From contig NC_081844.1 in assembly GCF_963259705.1 (NCBI RefSeq), positions 14,803,715 to 14,867,714 on the forward strand: a stretch of 64,000 nucleotides of DNA. Direction: 5' to 3'. The number at the start of each line of letters is the position of its first letter. The stretch's first letter is position 1. Below the pieces are notes generated by a model that worked only from the letters and a program-made list of their open reading frames with translations, made no database searches and was not told the origin of the DNA. Shown piece by piece: positions 22,080 to 31,965 of the stretch. Source of the DNA: Myotis daubentonii. Its lineage: Eukaryota; Chordata; Mammalia; Chiroptera; Vespertilionidae. Made by a program: the position numbers and the translations under genes.

Positions 22080-22470
22080 CTCAAACATCCAGTATCTCAC
22101 CTAATCTTTCCAACAAACCTTGGGGACAGGTATGGGGTGGACAAACATTATCATTCTCATCCAAGCTGGTTTAGCTCAATGGTTAGCATGTTAGCCCTAA
22201 GACTAAGGATTGTGGGTTTGATTCTGGTCAAGGGTGTGTACCTAGGTTACAGGCTTGATCCCCAGGCCCAGTCAGGGCACGTGCAGGAGGCAACCAACCG
22301 ATGTGTCTCTCTCACATCCATGTTTCTCTCTCTGTCTCTCCCCATCCCTTCCACCCTTTCTAAAAAAAAAAAAAATCAATGAAAAAAAATATCCTCTAGT
22401 GAGGATTAACAACAACAAAGATTATCACTCTCATTAAGACAAGAAACTTATAGCTCATAAACTTTTGCGT
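22080..22470 (+). repeat. MIR-like remnant, split by a Ves SINE
   Basis: ATCTCACCTAATCTTTCC and ACATTATCATTCTCAT match the middle of MIR. Sequence resumes after the SINE with ATTATCACTCTCATTAAGAC. Confidence 0.5.
22161..22420 (+). mobile_element. Ves SINE
   Basis: TTTAGCTCAATGGTTAGCA head, GGGTTTGATTCTGGTCAAGG B-box and a long body ending CTAAAAAAAAAAAAATCAATG. Target duplication ATTATCATTCTCAT (22147-22160) and ATTATCACTCTCAT (22421-22434). Confidence 0.9.
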
Positions 22471-23893
22471 GGCCAGCTAGGCTTGCCTGATGTTGATAGC
22501 CTCTGGATATTGCAGCTAGAACTTGAACAGGGATGTTCTAGTCCCCAATCCAAGTTCCTCTTAGCATTCACATAGATCCCTGGTCAGTGTCATCAACCAG
22601 ACCTTCCCCTACTGAGTGCACAAGGACCCCAAAGTCTAAGTTTGCACACAAGTTCCATAAACAGAGGCCATATTTCTCATGTCAGGAAGCGGGCTGCCTG
22701 GAAATGATTAGAAGAGCAAAGAAAACTGAAGTCACTACAATCCAGACCCCTGGTCATATCTGGCCCTTGGACAGGAGGATGTTCTGACTGCTTGATGACT
22801 CTGCCCTGGGAAAAGGCCCAGCCAGCATCCAACCCACCTTCTGGATTGCCCAGGTGGTAGGGGACCATTTTACTGGGAGAAAGTTAAGCTTGCTGTCAGT
22901 GGTCAGATGCTCAAGGACCTTCATGGTCAATAGTCTATTTTCCCAAATACCCATGCTTTCCAGACCCCAGGGCACATTGGATCACAGGACCTGACTGGTG
23001 AAAACTGCCTAAGAAGCCACCCCAGGCCTCAGAGCTCCTACCCTGCAAAAGTCCATTAGCCCCATAGGAAACAGTCTAGCAATAGAGTGCACACACACCA
23101 CTTCAACTGCTCTTACATGGAGGAAAGACCCACTTGAGAAAAAAAACAACAGGCAACTCTGATGACTGAAAGTTAATCATCTGGACTATGGTTATCTAGA
23201 AAACACAAAGAAGGTTACCATGCCAGTTAGAGGGAAGACACCAAATGCTTCTTTTTGCATGAAGTTTTCATGCTCACGGGACACACAGGCACCATCTCAT
23301 CAGATCCTGAAGCCAGCGGAGTGCAGGGATAGTTGTCTCCATTTCAGAAGCAAAGAAATGAGTCCCAGAAAGGTAGATGGGCCTGGTCCATGGGAGAGCT
23401 GGAGCTGGAGCTGGAGCTGGAGTCTCTCAGCTCTTCCATCAGGCCCTTGTCTCTGACTCACTCATCACTCCACAATAAGGTGCTGAGAAAGAGGTCCTCA
23501 CCAGCACAAACCCCTCCCCAGGGACTGGCTCCCAGCATCCGGGGCTCCCCAGCTTTGCACTGAGTTATGCGTGAGAACATTTACTAGTAGTTATGCTATC
23601 AAATGCTGGCTTCTTCTAGCCTTCTCTGCTCCTGTCCCCCATTCCCATTCAACTTTTTCCTGAAAAGGGCTTAAAATTCAGGAAATCTTTTACCAAGGTA
23701 ACACAGAAGCTATCAACCAAGGGATAAAATCCAATCCAGCACTACTTCTTGTTTGTTTGATGTAGAACATAGCATTTAGTTTCTCTGTTGTCTACTTTCA
23801 ACTGTGAATGAAGAAAACTTATCACCAAACACTAAATATGAATGAGAAGCTGATATCTAGTCAGTCCTCTCTGATGTAGTGGCACTAGCTGTT
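22471..23893. other. Unassigned sequence
   Basis: No gene recognised. Contains a short (GGAGCT)n run at about 23395-23420 and nothing else that can be supported. Confidence 0.4.
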
Positions 23894-23907
23894 AAGATAT
23901 TTTGCCC

Positions 23908-24128
23908 TTGGCCTAACTGGTTTGGCTCAGTGGATAGAGCGTCGGCCTGCGGACTGAAGGGTCCCAGGTTTGATTCCGGTCAAGGGCATGTACCTTGGTT
24001 GCGGGCACATCCCCAGTAGGAGGTGTGCAAGAGGCAGCTGATTGATGTTTCTCTCTCACTGATGTTTCTAACTCTCTATCCCTCTCCCTTCCTCTCTGTA
24101 AAATCAATAAAATATATATTTTTTTAAA
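23908..24128 (+). mobile_element. Ves SINE (left of a tandem pair)
   Basis: Well-preserved head GGCTCAGTGGATAGAGCGTC and B-box GGTTTGATTCCGG, tail AATCAATAAAATATATATTT. Flanked by perfect copies of AAGATATTTTGCCC (23894-23907 and 24129-24142). The last four bases of that duplication are also the first bases of the next SINE. Confidence 0.92.
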
Positions 24129-24142
24129 AAGATATTTTGCCC

Positions 24143-24418
24143 AGACGGGTGTGCTAAGTGGTTAGCAAGTCGGCCCGAGCACCAGAGGGTGGAGGGTTTG
24201 ATTCCTGATCAAGGGAATGTAGCTCAGTTGCAGGATTCCTGCCCTGGCCACATGTAGGAGGCAACCAATCAATATTTCTCTCTCACAGAGATCTCTCTCT
24301 CCCTCTCTCCCTCTCACTCTCCCCGCCCCCTTCCTCCTCCCTCCCTCCATTCTCTCTAAAAATTCAATGGGAAAAATATCCTGACGTGAAGATTAACAAA
24401 CCAACAACAACAACAAAA
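24143..24418 (+). mobile_element. Ves SINE (right of a tandem pair)
   Basis: More diverged Ves: GTGCTAAGTGGTTAGCAAGT head, GGGTTTGATTCCTGATCAAG B-box, long CTCTCT tract and A-rich tail. Right duplication AAGATATTT at 24419-24427, matching the copies at 23894 and 24129. Confidence 0.9.
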
Positions 24419-24427
24419 AAGATATTT

Positions 24428-24944
24428 AAATATTTTACAAATGGTTTGTTTTTAAAAAAGCCACTTCTCTGCCCTCCCCGAACCTGCCCCAGGGTCACCC
24501 ACACTTCCCATGATCCAGTAAGTAAAAGGTTAACCCCTAGGCCCCAGGGATGACTCGGGAACCTGCTCCAACACAAAGCCTCATACTTTCTGATTGGCTG
24601 ATGCCCAGACACAAGGGGGCTACAAAAAATCATCACCACCTTATAAATCAGAAAAAAACAAATCTAAGAGGAAGAAGCAGCTCAGAGTCAAACTGTAGCT
24701 CCTCAGAGATCAGCAAGGTAGTTGCTAAATTGTTGAACTACAATAAAATCCTGGGTTATAAAGTCATTTCCAGAAAACCACAAGAAGTTTCCTTTAAACA
24801 TGTCATTTCCCCCATTCAGAAACACTGACTACCCCTATTTCCTGTTTTGTTTTGTTTGTTTTGTTTTTAGCTTCTCTGCCTGCCTTTCAGGGGCCCTCTT
24901 AGCCTGTCCCCACCACACTGGTCCCAGACTGAGCCCTGGCTATT
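24428..24944. other. Unassigned sequence
   Basis: No gene or repeat assigned, apart from a (TTTTG)n-like stretch near 24845-24870. Confidence 0.4.
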
Positions 24945-25239
24945 GCTAGGCTAATTACCACATAGGCCACCCTCAGCCCCTCCCCTGAGAGTTGCTCGTG
25001 TCCTTCCTGGGTCTGCAGTGTCCTCCCAAATCCTTCAAGGTGAAGTCCATGTCCATCTTCTCCAAGAAGCTGCCCTGCCGCTCCAGTCCTCAATGGCTCC
25101 TCTGGCCTTTGAGTGATATAAGCTTACGCTGCCCCGTGCTGCTTTTCTCTCATTTCATGCCGCTGATTGATTCTCCTCAGTTACACAAAAGGTCGAGAAC
25201 CTAGCTTTCTCCTAACCCAGAGCACTGGTATAAAGCTAA
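24945..25239 (+). repeat. L2-like segment, left arm of an inverted repeat
   Basis: Resembles an L2 3' region (AAATCCTTCAAGGTGAAGTC, TCTCCAAGAAGCTGCCCTG). It is homologous along its whole length to the reverse complement of 27148-27456, with 48 identical bases at 25007-25054 and 27357-27404. Confidence 0.6.
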
Positions 25240-25926
25240 CGACCTATGAATGGCATTCTTACTACTTGCCGATGGAAGTATGGTTGCCTCTAGCTTCATA
25301 TCTGTAGAGGGCCCTGGCCAAAACACTTCCACAGGCCTATGGGGGACCCACTTTGGAAGACACAGCGGGCATTTTCCACATCTGAGTGCATGCTCGCTGG
25401 CGCACGTAGCCAATACTACTCCAGCCCCACAAACTGCTGGAAGATCCTAAAACCTGCTTTTAAAAACCCAGTGGCTACAGAAACCACCAGCTCCAGGACA
25501 GTCTTTGCCTAAAGGAGAATAAGTCTGAACAGAAAGTCATTGACTATGAAACTGGCCTGGAAGAGAAAAACTAAGGCCTGCCTTTTGTGTTCCTGACAGC
25601 ATCATTAGCACCTCATTTGCACCTTCCCACCACAAAGAGAGACTGAAATTTTTTCTTTCTTCTTCTTCTTTTTTTTAATCCATAAAGCCTCACATGCCTC
25701 TTCTGAAGACAAGAAAGTGAGATCCAAGACCATGTGCTTCTCTTTGGAAAGGCTTGTATTTACTCGCAGCAAACCTGATGGCATCGGAGGTGAGGAAAAG
25801 GCAATGGACCAGAGGATGCTGAAGCTGATGGTCTCAAAATGCCAAACAATCATAATAAGGGCCCACCTTTAGGACAGCAAATTTTAAAATGAAAGGTGGG
25901 GGGGAAGCAGGAGGTAAACAGGCACA
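25240..25926. other. Unassigned sequence between inverted arms
   Basis: No gene recognised. The region ends at the 5' terminus of a HeliBat. Confidence 0.4.
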
Positions 25927-26806
25927 TCTATATACTGGTATATAAAAGGCTAATATGTTAAGTGTCCTTCCCACCTTCCGACCAATCACTGTGACGTGCA
26001 CTGACCACCAGGGGGCAGATGCTCAACACAGGAGCAGTGGTGACCCGCACCGAGAAACACACCGTGAACCTGGTGCTGACAAAGCAACACTCGGCTCCCC
26101 CCAAGTGGGGCACAGGCCCCGCCACCACCCCAGAGTGACAGCCCACCAAATCGCAGCCAGTGCAAAAGGCAGCTCACAGCCCAGCCCAGGCTGAAAATGA
26201 TGGCTCTGGGCACCAGGTAGTGACATCACATTGTTTTTGTTGACATTCTGAAGCCGAAATTGTCAACAGAATATGTCTGAAGAGCTATTGGCACAACGTA
26301 CCTCTGAAGCTGAAATAAAGAGACATCCTTGACAGAGTATGTCTGAATAACAGTGTACTACCAATACTGGTAGAAATTGCCTTCATAGCGAAAACGAGTT
26401 AAATGAGGATACAATTATCGAACACAGTTGTGGTGGAATGACTGTTACACGTCAATTTTGCCTATCCCTAAATTTCTCCGCTGAAAAACTATCTGATGGA
26501 AAATTTACTCGATGTTGTAACAAAGGCAAAGTTTGTCCAAATGATATAAATTTTCCAGAATACTTGGCAAAAAATGAATGATAAACAAAGATTCTGACAG
26601 TAAAAATGTCATGGAAAATATTTGTTGTTATATCATGTTGTTATTGTTTTTATTAATTAATTTATATATTGTTTTCATGTACATTTTACTAATTTTCTTT
26701 CATCTCTGACACTTCTATTATAGAGAAAGGGCAAATAGTGATATTAAAATATTCCTTCTAATTAATTTCCTTTCAATGTGCATGAATTCATGCACTGGGC
26801 CACTAG
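25927..26806 (+). mobile_element. HeliBat Helitron carrying a Rep fragment
   Basis: Starts TCTATATACTGGTATATAAAAGG after an A and ends with a perfect 18-bp palindrome GTGCATGAATTCATGCAC, then TGGGCCA and CTAG. At 880 bp it is about twice the size of the other copies here. The first 250 bp share GTGCACTGACCACCAGG with the elements at 12874 and 31649. The middle holds a Helitron Rep N-terminal remnant (26272-26579). The helicase domain and Rep catalytic motifs are absent, so it is non-autonomous. Confidence 0.85.
26272..26579 (+). pseudogene. Helitron Rep/helicase N-terminal remnant
   Basis: Helitron transposase (RepHel) nicks and replicates the element; its N-terminal region has a cysteine-rich fold before the Rep domain. 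One frame from the ATG at 26272 reads MSEELLAQRTSEAEIKRHP, stop, QSMSE, stop, and then stays open for about 80 codons. That stretch includes SAEKLSDGKFTRCCNKGKV and NFPEYLAKNE before a stop. The GKFTxCCxKGKV phrase and SEAEIKR are typical of the region before the Rep domain. The first cysteine pair looks changed (SCGGM). Two internal stops and loss of everything downstream make it dead. Confidence 0.75.
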
Positions 26807-26834
26807 CTACAGTATAATGTGTCTTTAGAAACTG

Positions 26835-26985
26835 AGAAAGCCAGGTGAGCTGCATCAGAATAATCTCAGAAGCCCTTTAAAAAGGGAACACCTGAGCCCC
26901 ACCCCAAGGGACCCTGGAGGAAGGCCCAGAAGTCTGTGTTTTTAACAAGCTCCCAGGACACCACTCTTTGAGAAATACTATACAA
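26835..26985 (+). mobile_element. MER5A-like hAT remnant
   Basis: GCTGCATCAGAATAATCTCA, CCTGAGCCCCACCCCAAGG, TCTGTGTTTTTAACAAGCTC and CAGGACACCACTCTTTGAGAA follow the MER5A (hAT-Charlie) consensus order. It directly abuts the HeliBat. Confidence 0.7.
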
Positions 26986-27147
26986 AAAGCAGAAAAAATA
27001 AAAGGTGTGGACGCTCAGAGTTGCAAAGAACACTGAAGTATCAGAGAATTTGGGACTTACCTGCAGAGAGGTACTAACAAGACAATTCACATATATCCAG
27101 GGCTGGCTTAAAAATGACCGCACTGCACGAACACCAGGATCAGTATT

Positions 27148-27456
27148 TGTTCAGCTCTATGCCAGTGCTCTGGGGTTTCGGAGAAGGCTAGGGATTGGTT
27201 CTTGACCTCTTGGAGTAATTGGGTAGAGTTGATCAACATGCATGAAATGAGAGAAAAACAACACAGGGCATGGTAAGCGTATATCACTCAAATTGTAGGT
27301 GCTGTAGGAACTCAAGGAGAGAGGAACCAATGAGGGCACAGCTTCTTGGACAAGGAGGACATGGACTTCACCTTGAAGGATTTGGGAGGACACTGCAGAC
27401 CCAGAAAGGACGTGAGCAAGACTCAGAGATGGGGCTGTGGGAATTAGCCTAGCAAC
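27148..27456 (-). repeat. L2-like segment, right arm of an inverted repeat
   Basis: The reverse complement aligns with 24945-25239 from TGCTAGGCTAATT through CAGAGCACTGG, including 48 identical bases. Differences include a short extra segment near 27290-27310. Confidence 0.6.
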
Positions 27457-30089
27457 CTAGTATTTGCTCTGACTGGCCAGGGCCTGTGCTATGCCTGTTG
27501 TTAAACATTGTGCATGTCACCACGGCATGAATACATTGAAAACCAGCTGAATACCAGCCACAATAGATCTTAAAAATATTTAAGAGACTATCTTTGTGCA
27601 AATGACAGATATGCAAATATGCACAGCAGAAAAGTTTATGCAAATGAAACATTTGGAAGCTACTTAAATGTTTGAAGGAGATTTTGTTTCTTTTTATTGC
27701 AGCTTTAACTGAAATATTTGGCAAAGTATGAAAAGTAAAAGGAGGCAGCATATTGTGGCGATGTTTCTGTCTGAGAAGCCAGAGTCAATCTCTAGGCGTA
27801 CTGGCTGCTTCCCTGGCTTCTCCATGTTTGAAGCGAAGCCAGTCACTGCCTCTGCGACCCCTACACTAAGAAATCCAAAAGTGCTCTCTGGTCTGCCTGA
27901 CCCGGGCCCTCCTCAGGGTGACGGAGCGGCCCCAGCACTGTCGTCCTTCTCACCCTCCCTCACTCATGGTCTCCCCCTACTCGTCTCGCCCTACTTTGAT
28001 CTGACCCTCCCTTAATCACCATGGGTCTGGTTCTCTAAACATCGCTGGGCTTTTCAAAAATTACACCACAGAAGCCAAATAGATAAATAAACTCTGGTCT
28101 TAGACCTCAATGAGATCAAGCTTATTAGTCCCATGGGGATGTTTATCTTGGAGAAGTGCAACTTCAGATCTGGGTTCATTATTTGGGGAGGCTGCCAAGT
28201 CAGTCCATGGTCAGGCTACGGGGTCAGGGCGAGTGGGGACAGTGCTGGCCCAGCATTCAGGTAGAACAGATTCGTTAGCAGCATCTCTCTCATGTGTCTG
28301 GCTTCTGGTCCAACTGAGAAATGAGACAAAAGCCTGTCTTTGATAGGAGACTAAACTATCAGCTTTATGGCTGCTATTACTGATAAATGTGACAGTGACA
28401 TACATGGAACAATGGGCTTCCTAGTCCTGGATCCCAAAGTTACCCAGGTTTGACTAGCTGGTCATGGAAAAACACTCTCATGGTTCTAGCACTGAAAGCC
28501 TCCCATTGGAGGAAACCCCTCAGCCTGAGCAATGCAGACAACTGGTCGCCCCGACTGGGCCCATGCAGATGGCCCCAATAGGATGGGGGAAGGAAGATTG
28601 TACTTCCTGTGGACAGCTCCCTCTCAAGAGGAAAGAGAGAAGACCTATGCTATGTTACCTAATTTCTCTTTCCAAACTCAGCAGTCAAATTAAGTCACTA
28701 GAGTACAAGAGTATTAAGCTAGTGGTTCTCTCAGCCTGTGGAAGGCGCAGGGGGAGGGACACATTATTTTGAACACCAAGTATATATAATTAATATGATC
28801 AACACAAATGAATTCCCATGGCAATCCCATGGGAATTAGTTGAAAATCTGTACTATAGACTAATTCGAAAAGCAGTGTCATTTTAAGAGTTTCATACAAC
28901 TCGAACTAGGCTTTAGAAGTATCATTTAATAATAATTGCATTGTATTAAAACCTACATGATATGATGGTGCTCTGTGGTTGGTAAGGCCATGTGGTCAGT
29001 TATTGCCATTGATTTGCGAGAAGAAGTAATAGCATGTGTTAGTTCCTGGCTGGGCCTTCAATCTCTGGTATGGCCACTTGGAGAACTCTTCCCACCCATA
29101 GTCAGCAGCAGTGCTCCAGGCAGTGGTCGCTCTGACTGAAGACACACCATGCGTGCAAGGTCTCCAGCAGATCTACAATGGACATGGAGCAAAAAAATCT
29201 CTGTAGTTTTACAAAATAGAAATTTGGAGATGCTTGCTATCCTATCATAACCAAGCCTCTCCTGTATCATAGCAACCACCTAAAGCATGAACAGAAAAAA
29301 AAAGATTAGGAGGAAATGTTAATAGTGATTGTCTCTCTGAAGTAGGACTTAAGGTCTTTAATTTCTGCCCCTTTTTTTTTGGACTTCTGAGTTTGTTTTA
29401 CTAAGTGTTTTATTTATAATTTTAAAATTTTAAACAAAAACAGATGCTGTTAAACCACTTGTTTTAAAAAATAGAGTGGAATGTCTCAAAAGTATATCAT
29501 TTGTTTATGTGCAAACCATATGTCATGATACTAGCTTGAATTTCCATTTTAAAACATTCTTACTTAAGCTTAGTTCAAATTTCTGCTCCATGTCATACAT
29601 ATGAGGAATTACTTCCCAAAAAACTTCCTGAGACATCTATAAAAAATTTTTGATTGCTAAGGAATGCTAAAGGAATTCAACTAGTTATGCATAATATCCA
29701 AAATATTTCCATCAATTCCTAACCTGAAAAGGAATTCAGAAATGTTTGACTTTTCTTTTTATAAGGCACCAATAAATCTACACTTCAAAAAAATAAAATA
29801 GCAGGAATTACTTGCTTCTTATTACTAGACTTTCTATCCACTGTTCTTTCTCCTTTTCTTCTATGGGATGTACAAGGGAAAAGGAAGAGAAAGAGGAAGA
29901 AGTTGTTACGAAAAGCAGAAACTACAATATTGGGTAGTTTATTGTAGGAGCAGGCTGTTCAAAGGTGGTGGCCAGAGTCATTACAAAGATCTGGACAAGG
30001 TCACACAACTAGTAAGAGCTAACTTGCTGAAAATAGTCCACTAGTGAACTTGTACACTTATCTTCCTAACTCAAGAAGAGTGGTGGGCA
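27457..30089. other. Unassigned sequence
   Basis: 2.6 kb with no gene recognised. It holds two ATGCAAAT octamers (27611-27618 and 27638-27645) and a perfect 11-bp-arm hairpin (28811-28837). A weak hAT-like TGGTTCTCTCAGCCTGTGG occurs near 28722. Confidence 0.4.
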
Positions 30090-30340
30090 ATACCTTTTTA
30101 TAACATAGCATTGATTTTAGGTGTATAACATAATGATTTGATATATGTACACATTGCAAACTGATTACCATAAGTTTAGTTAACATCCATCACCACACAC
30201 AGTTACAAATTGTGTGTGTGTGATGAGAGCTTTTAAGATCTAATTTATTACCAATACAGTACCATTAGCTTTAGTCACCATGCTGTACATAAGTCTCCAG
30301 GACTTATTTCCTTTATAAGTAGAAGGCAATTCTTTTTCTA
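30090..30340 (-). mobile_element. L1 3' UTR fragment
   Basis: The plus strand reads the complement of an L1M 3' UTR: TTTAGGTGTATAACATAATG, TTAGTTAACATCCATCACC, GTCACCATGCTGTACATAAG. Confidence 0.65.
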
Positions 30341-30685
30341 ATTCTCAATCAATCCTCTCCCTCAGAGTCTCTGCAGTTGCCCTCTCAATCCTTAGGTCCT
30401 CCCATTCCTTCCTAAAGGTGAGGGCAGCTTTGCTTCCAGGAGAAGGTAATCTGGTGGGCCTGCAGATTACAGTTTGTGTAGCAGATTATAAAAAATCTGT
30501 CAGAGAAGAGCTTTGATGAGGAAGTGCTAATTCCTGTGCAATGAACAATAGTGATTGCAGGTTAAGAACACGGTCTTCAGAATCACAGGGACCTACATTC
30601 TAGTTCTAGCTCTACAGCTATCTAGATATATAAGCCAGAAGCCCCGCTGAGCCTCCACTTTCTGATCTATAAAAATAACTGTACC

Positions 30686-31370
30686 ACCTGGCTGGCATGG
30701 CTTAGTGGTTGAGTGTTGACCTATGAACCAGGAGGTCACAATTTGATTCCTGGTCAGGGCACGTGCCCAGGTTGCAGGCTTGATCCCCAGTAGGAGGTGT
30801 GCAGTAGGCAGCTGATCAATGATTCTCTCTCATCATTGATGTTTCTATCTCTCTCTCCCTCTCTGTTCCTCTCTGAAATCAATATCTATAATCATAAAAG
30901 CATAATATGCAAATCGACTGAATGATCAAATAGCAGAACAACCATCCGGATGACCTTCCGGACCACCATGCTATGACACCCATTGGCGTCAGGCCAGCCA
31001 AGGCAAGTGCGATGTGATTGGTCAGGGACACAGCCATTGCCCCATGATCACCCTGCAGAGGGAGGCCCAGGCCACCGGCCAGTGGGACAATCGATCAATC
31101 GGGGGCCTCCATGATCACCCCAAAGAGGGAGGCCCAGGCTACTTGGCTGGCAGCACTGCGGTGGGTAGCCTGGGCCTCCCTCTGTGGGGGCGATCCATCA
31201 TGGAGCCCTGGCTGGGTGGGCAAGGCCTACCTCTTTGGGGCGATCGATCGCCAGACTCCCGGACTATGAGAGGGCACAGGCCAGGCTGAGGGACCCTCCC
31301 AAGTGCACAAATTTTATGCACCAGGCCTCTAGTAATCAAAAAAATATATTTTTTAAAAATAATAAAAATA
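30686..31370 (+). mobile_element. Ves SINE, split by a HeliBat in its tail
   Basis: ACCTGGCTGGCATGGCTTAG head, ACAATTTGATTCCTGGTCAG B-box and body to CTCTGAAATCAATA at 30884. The A-rich tail resumes at 31333. Duplication AATAACTGTA on the left, AATAACAGTA on the right. Confidence 0.88.
30885..31332 (+). mobile_element. HeliBat non-autonomous Helitron
   Basis: Starts TCTATAATCATAAAAGCATA, then AATATGCAAATCGACTGAA. Ends GTGCACAAATTTTATGCACC, AGGCCT and CTAG before T. Inserted between A and T of the Ves tail. Its interior differs from the other copies (repeated GGGAGGCCCAGGC units). No coding region supported. Confidence 0.9.
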
Positions 31371-31648
31371 AAAAAATAACAGTATCTGCCATAAAGATAG
31401 GCTCGGAGAATTAAATGCAACAATGCATATAAAATGCTTAGCATGATGCCTAGAACATGGTAAGTGTTCAGTTAGCTGCTGTCACATATCTTTTAAAAAG
31501 CTGCTTCATAACATGGTTTTAAATACCAGTGTCAGTAAAGCATTACCTACAAATACAGTTAGTGCTATTTTAACACACAGACTTTTTAAAGTGTTTTTTA
31601 AGAGGAAAAAGTAAGTTGTCATTTTTCTCACATACTTTTATGACTATA

Positions 31649-31965
31649 CTAGAGGCCGGGTGCATGACACTCGTGCACTCCCGAGGGGCGGGGGTGGTGG
31701 AGGGACAGTTGTCCCTCAGCCCGACCTGTGCCCTTTCATGGTCCGGGAGCCCTCAGGGGATGTCCAACTGCTGCAGAAGCGGGAGAGGCTCCAGACACTG
31801 CTGCTGCACTCACCAAGCATGCAGCGCTCCCCCTGTCAGAGCGCACTGACCACCACGGGGAAGCTCCTGCATTGAGCATCTGCCCTCTGGTGGTCAGTGT
31901 GCATCATAGCGACTGGTCATTCTGCCGTTTGGTCAATTTGCATATTACCCTTTTATTGTATAGGA
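31649..31965 (-). mobile_element. HeliBat non-autonomous Helitron, inverted
   Basis: Opens with CTAGAGGCCGGGTGCATGAC, the complement of the 3' end, and closes with CATATTACCCTTTTATTGTA then TAGGA, the complement of the 5' end. Both flanks obey the A/T rule. It contains the complement of the CACTGACCACCAGG motif seen in two other copies. Confidence 0.9.

Larger units (their letters stand above)
30555..31490 (-). repeat. MIR, split by a Ves that is itself split by a HeliBat
   Basis: Complement-MIR phrases precede the insertion (GTTCTAGCTCTACAGCTATC, CTGAGCCTCCACTTTCTG) and follow it (AGAATTAAATGCAACAATGC, AAATGCTTAGCATGATGCC). Removing 30686-31370 restores collinearity. Confidence 0.72.

Noticed and set aside
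23220..23563. Overlapping 76-78-codon frames around a GGAGCT repeat
   Set aside because: The Glu-Leu or Trp-Ser runs come from the hexamer repeat; no domain outside it.
28715..28790. Second SPIN or hAT element suggested by TGGTTCTCTCAGCCTGTGG
   Set aside because: Only the first 19 bases resemble a hAT end; no matching far end or 8-bp duplication was found.
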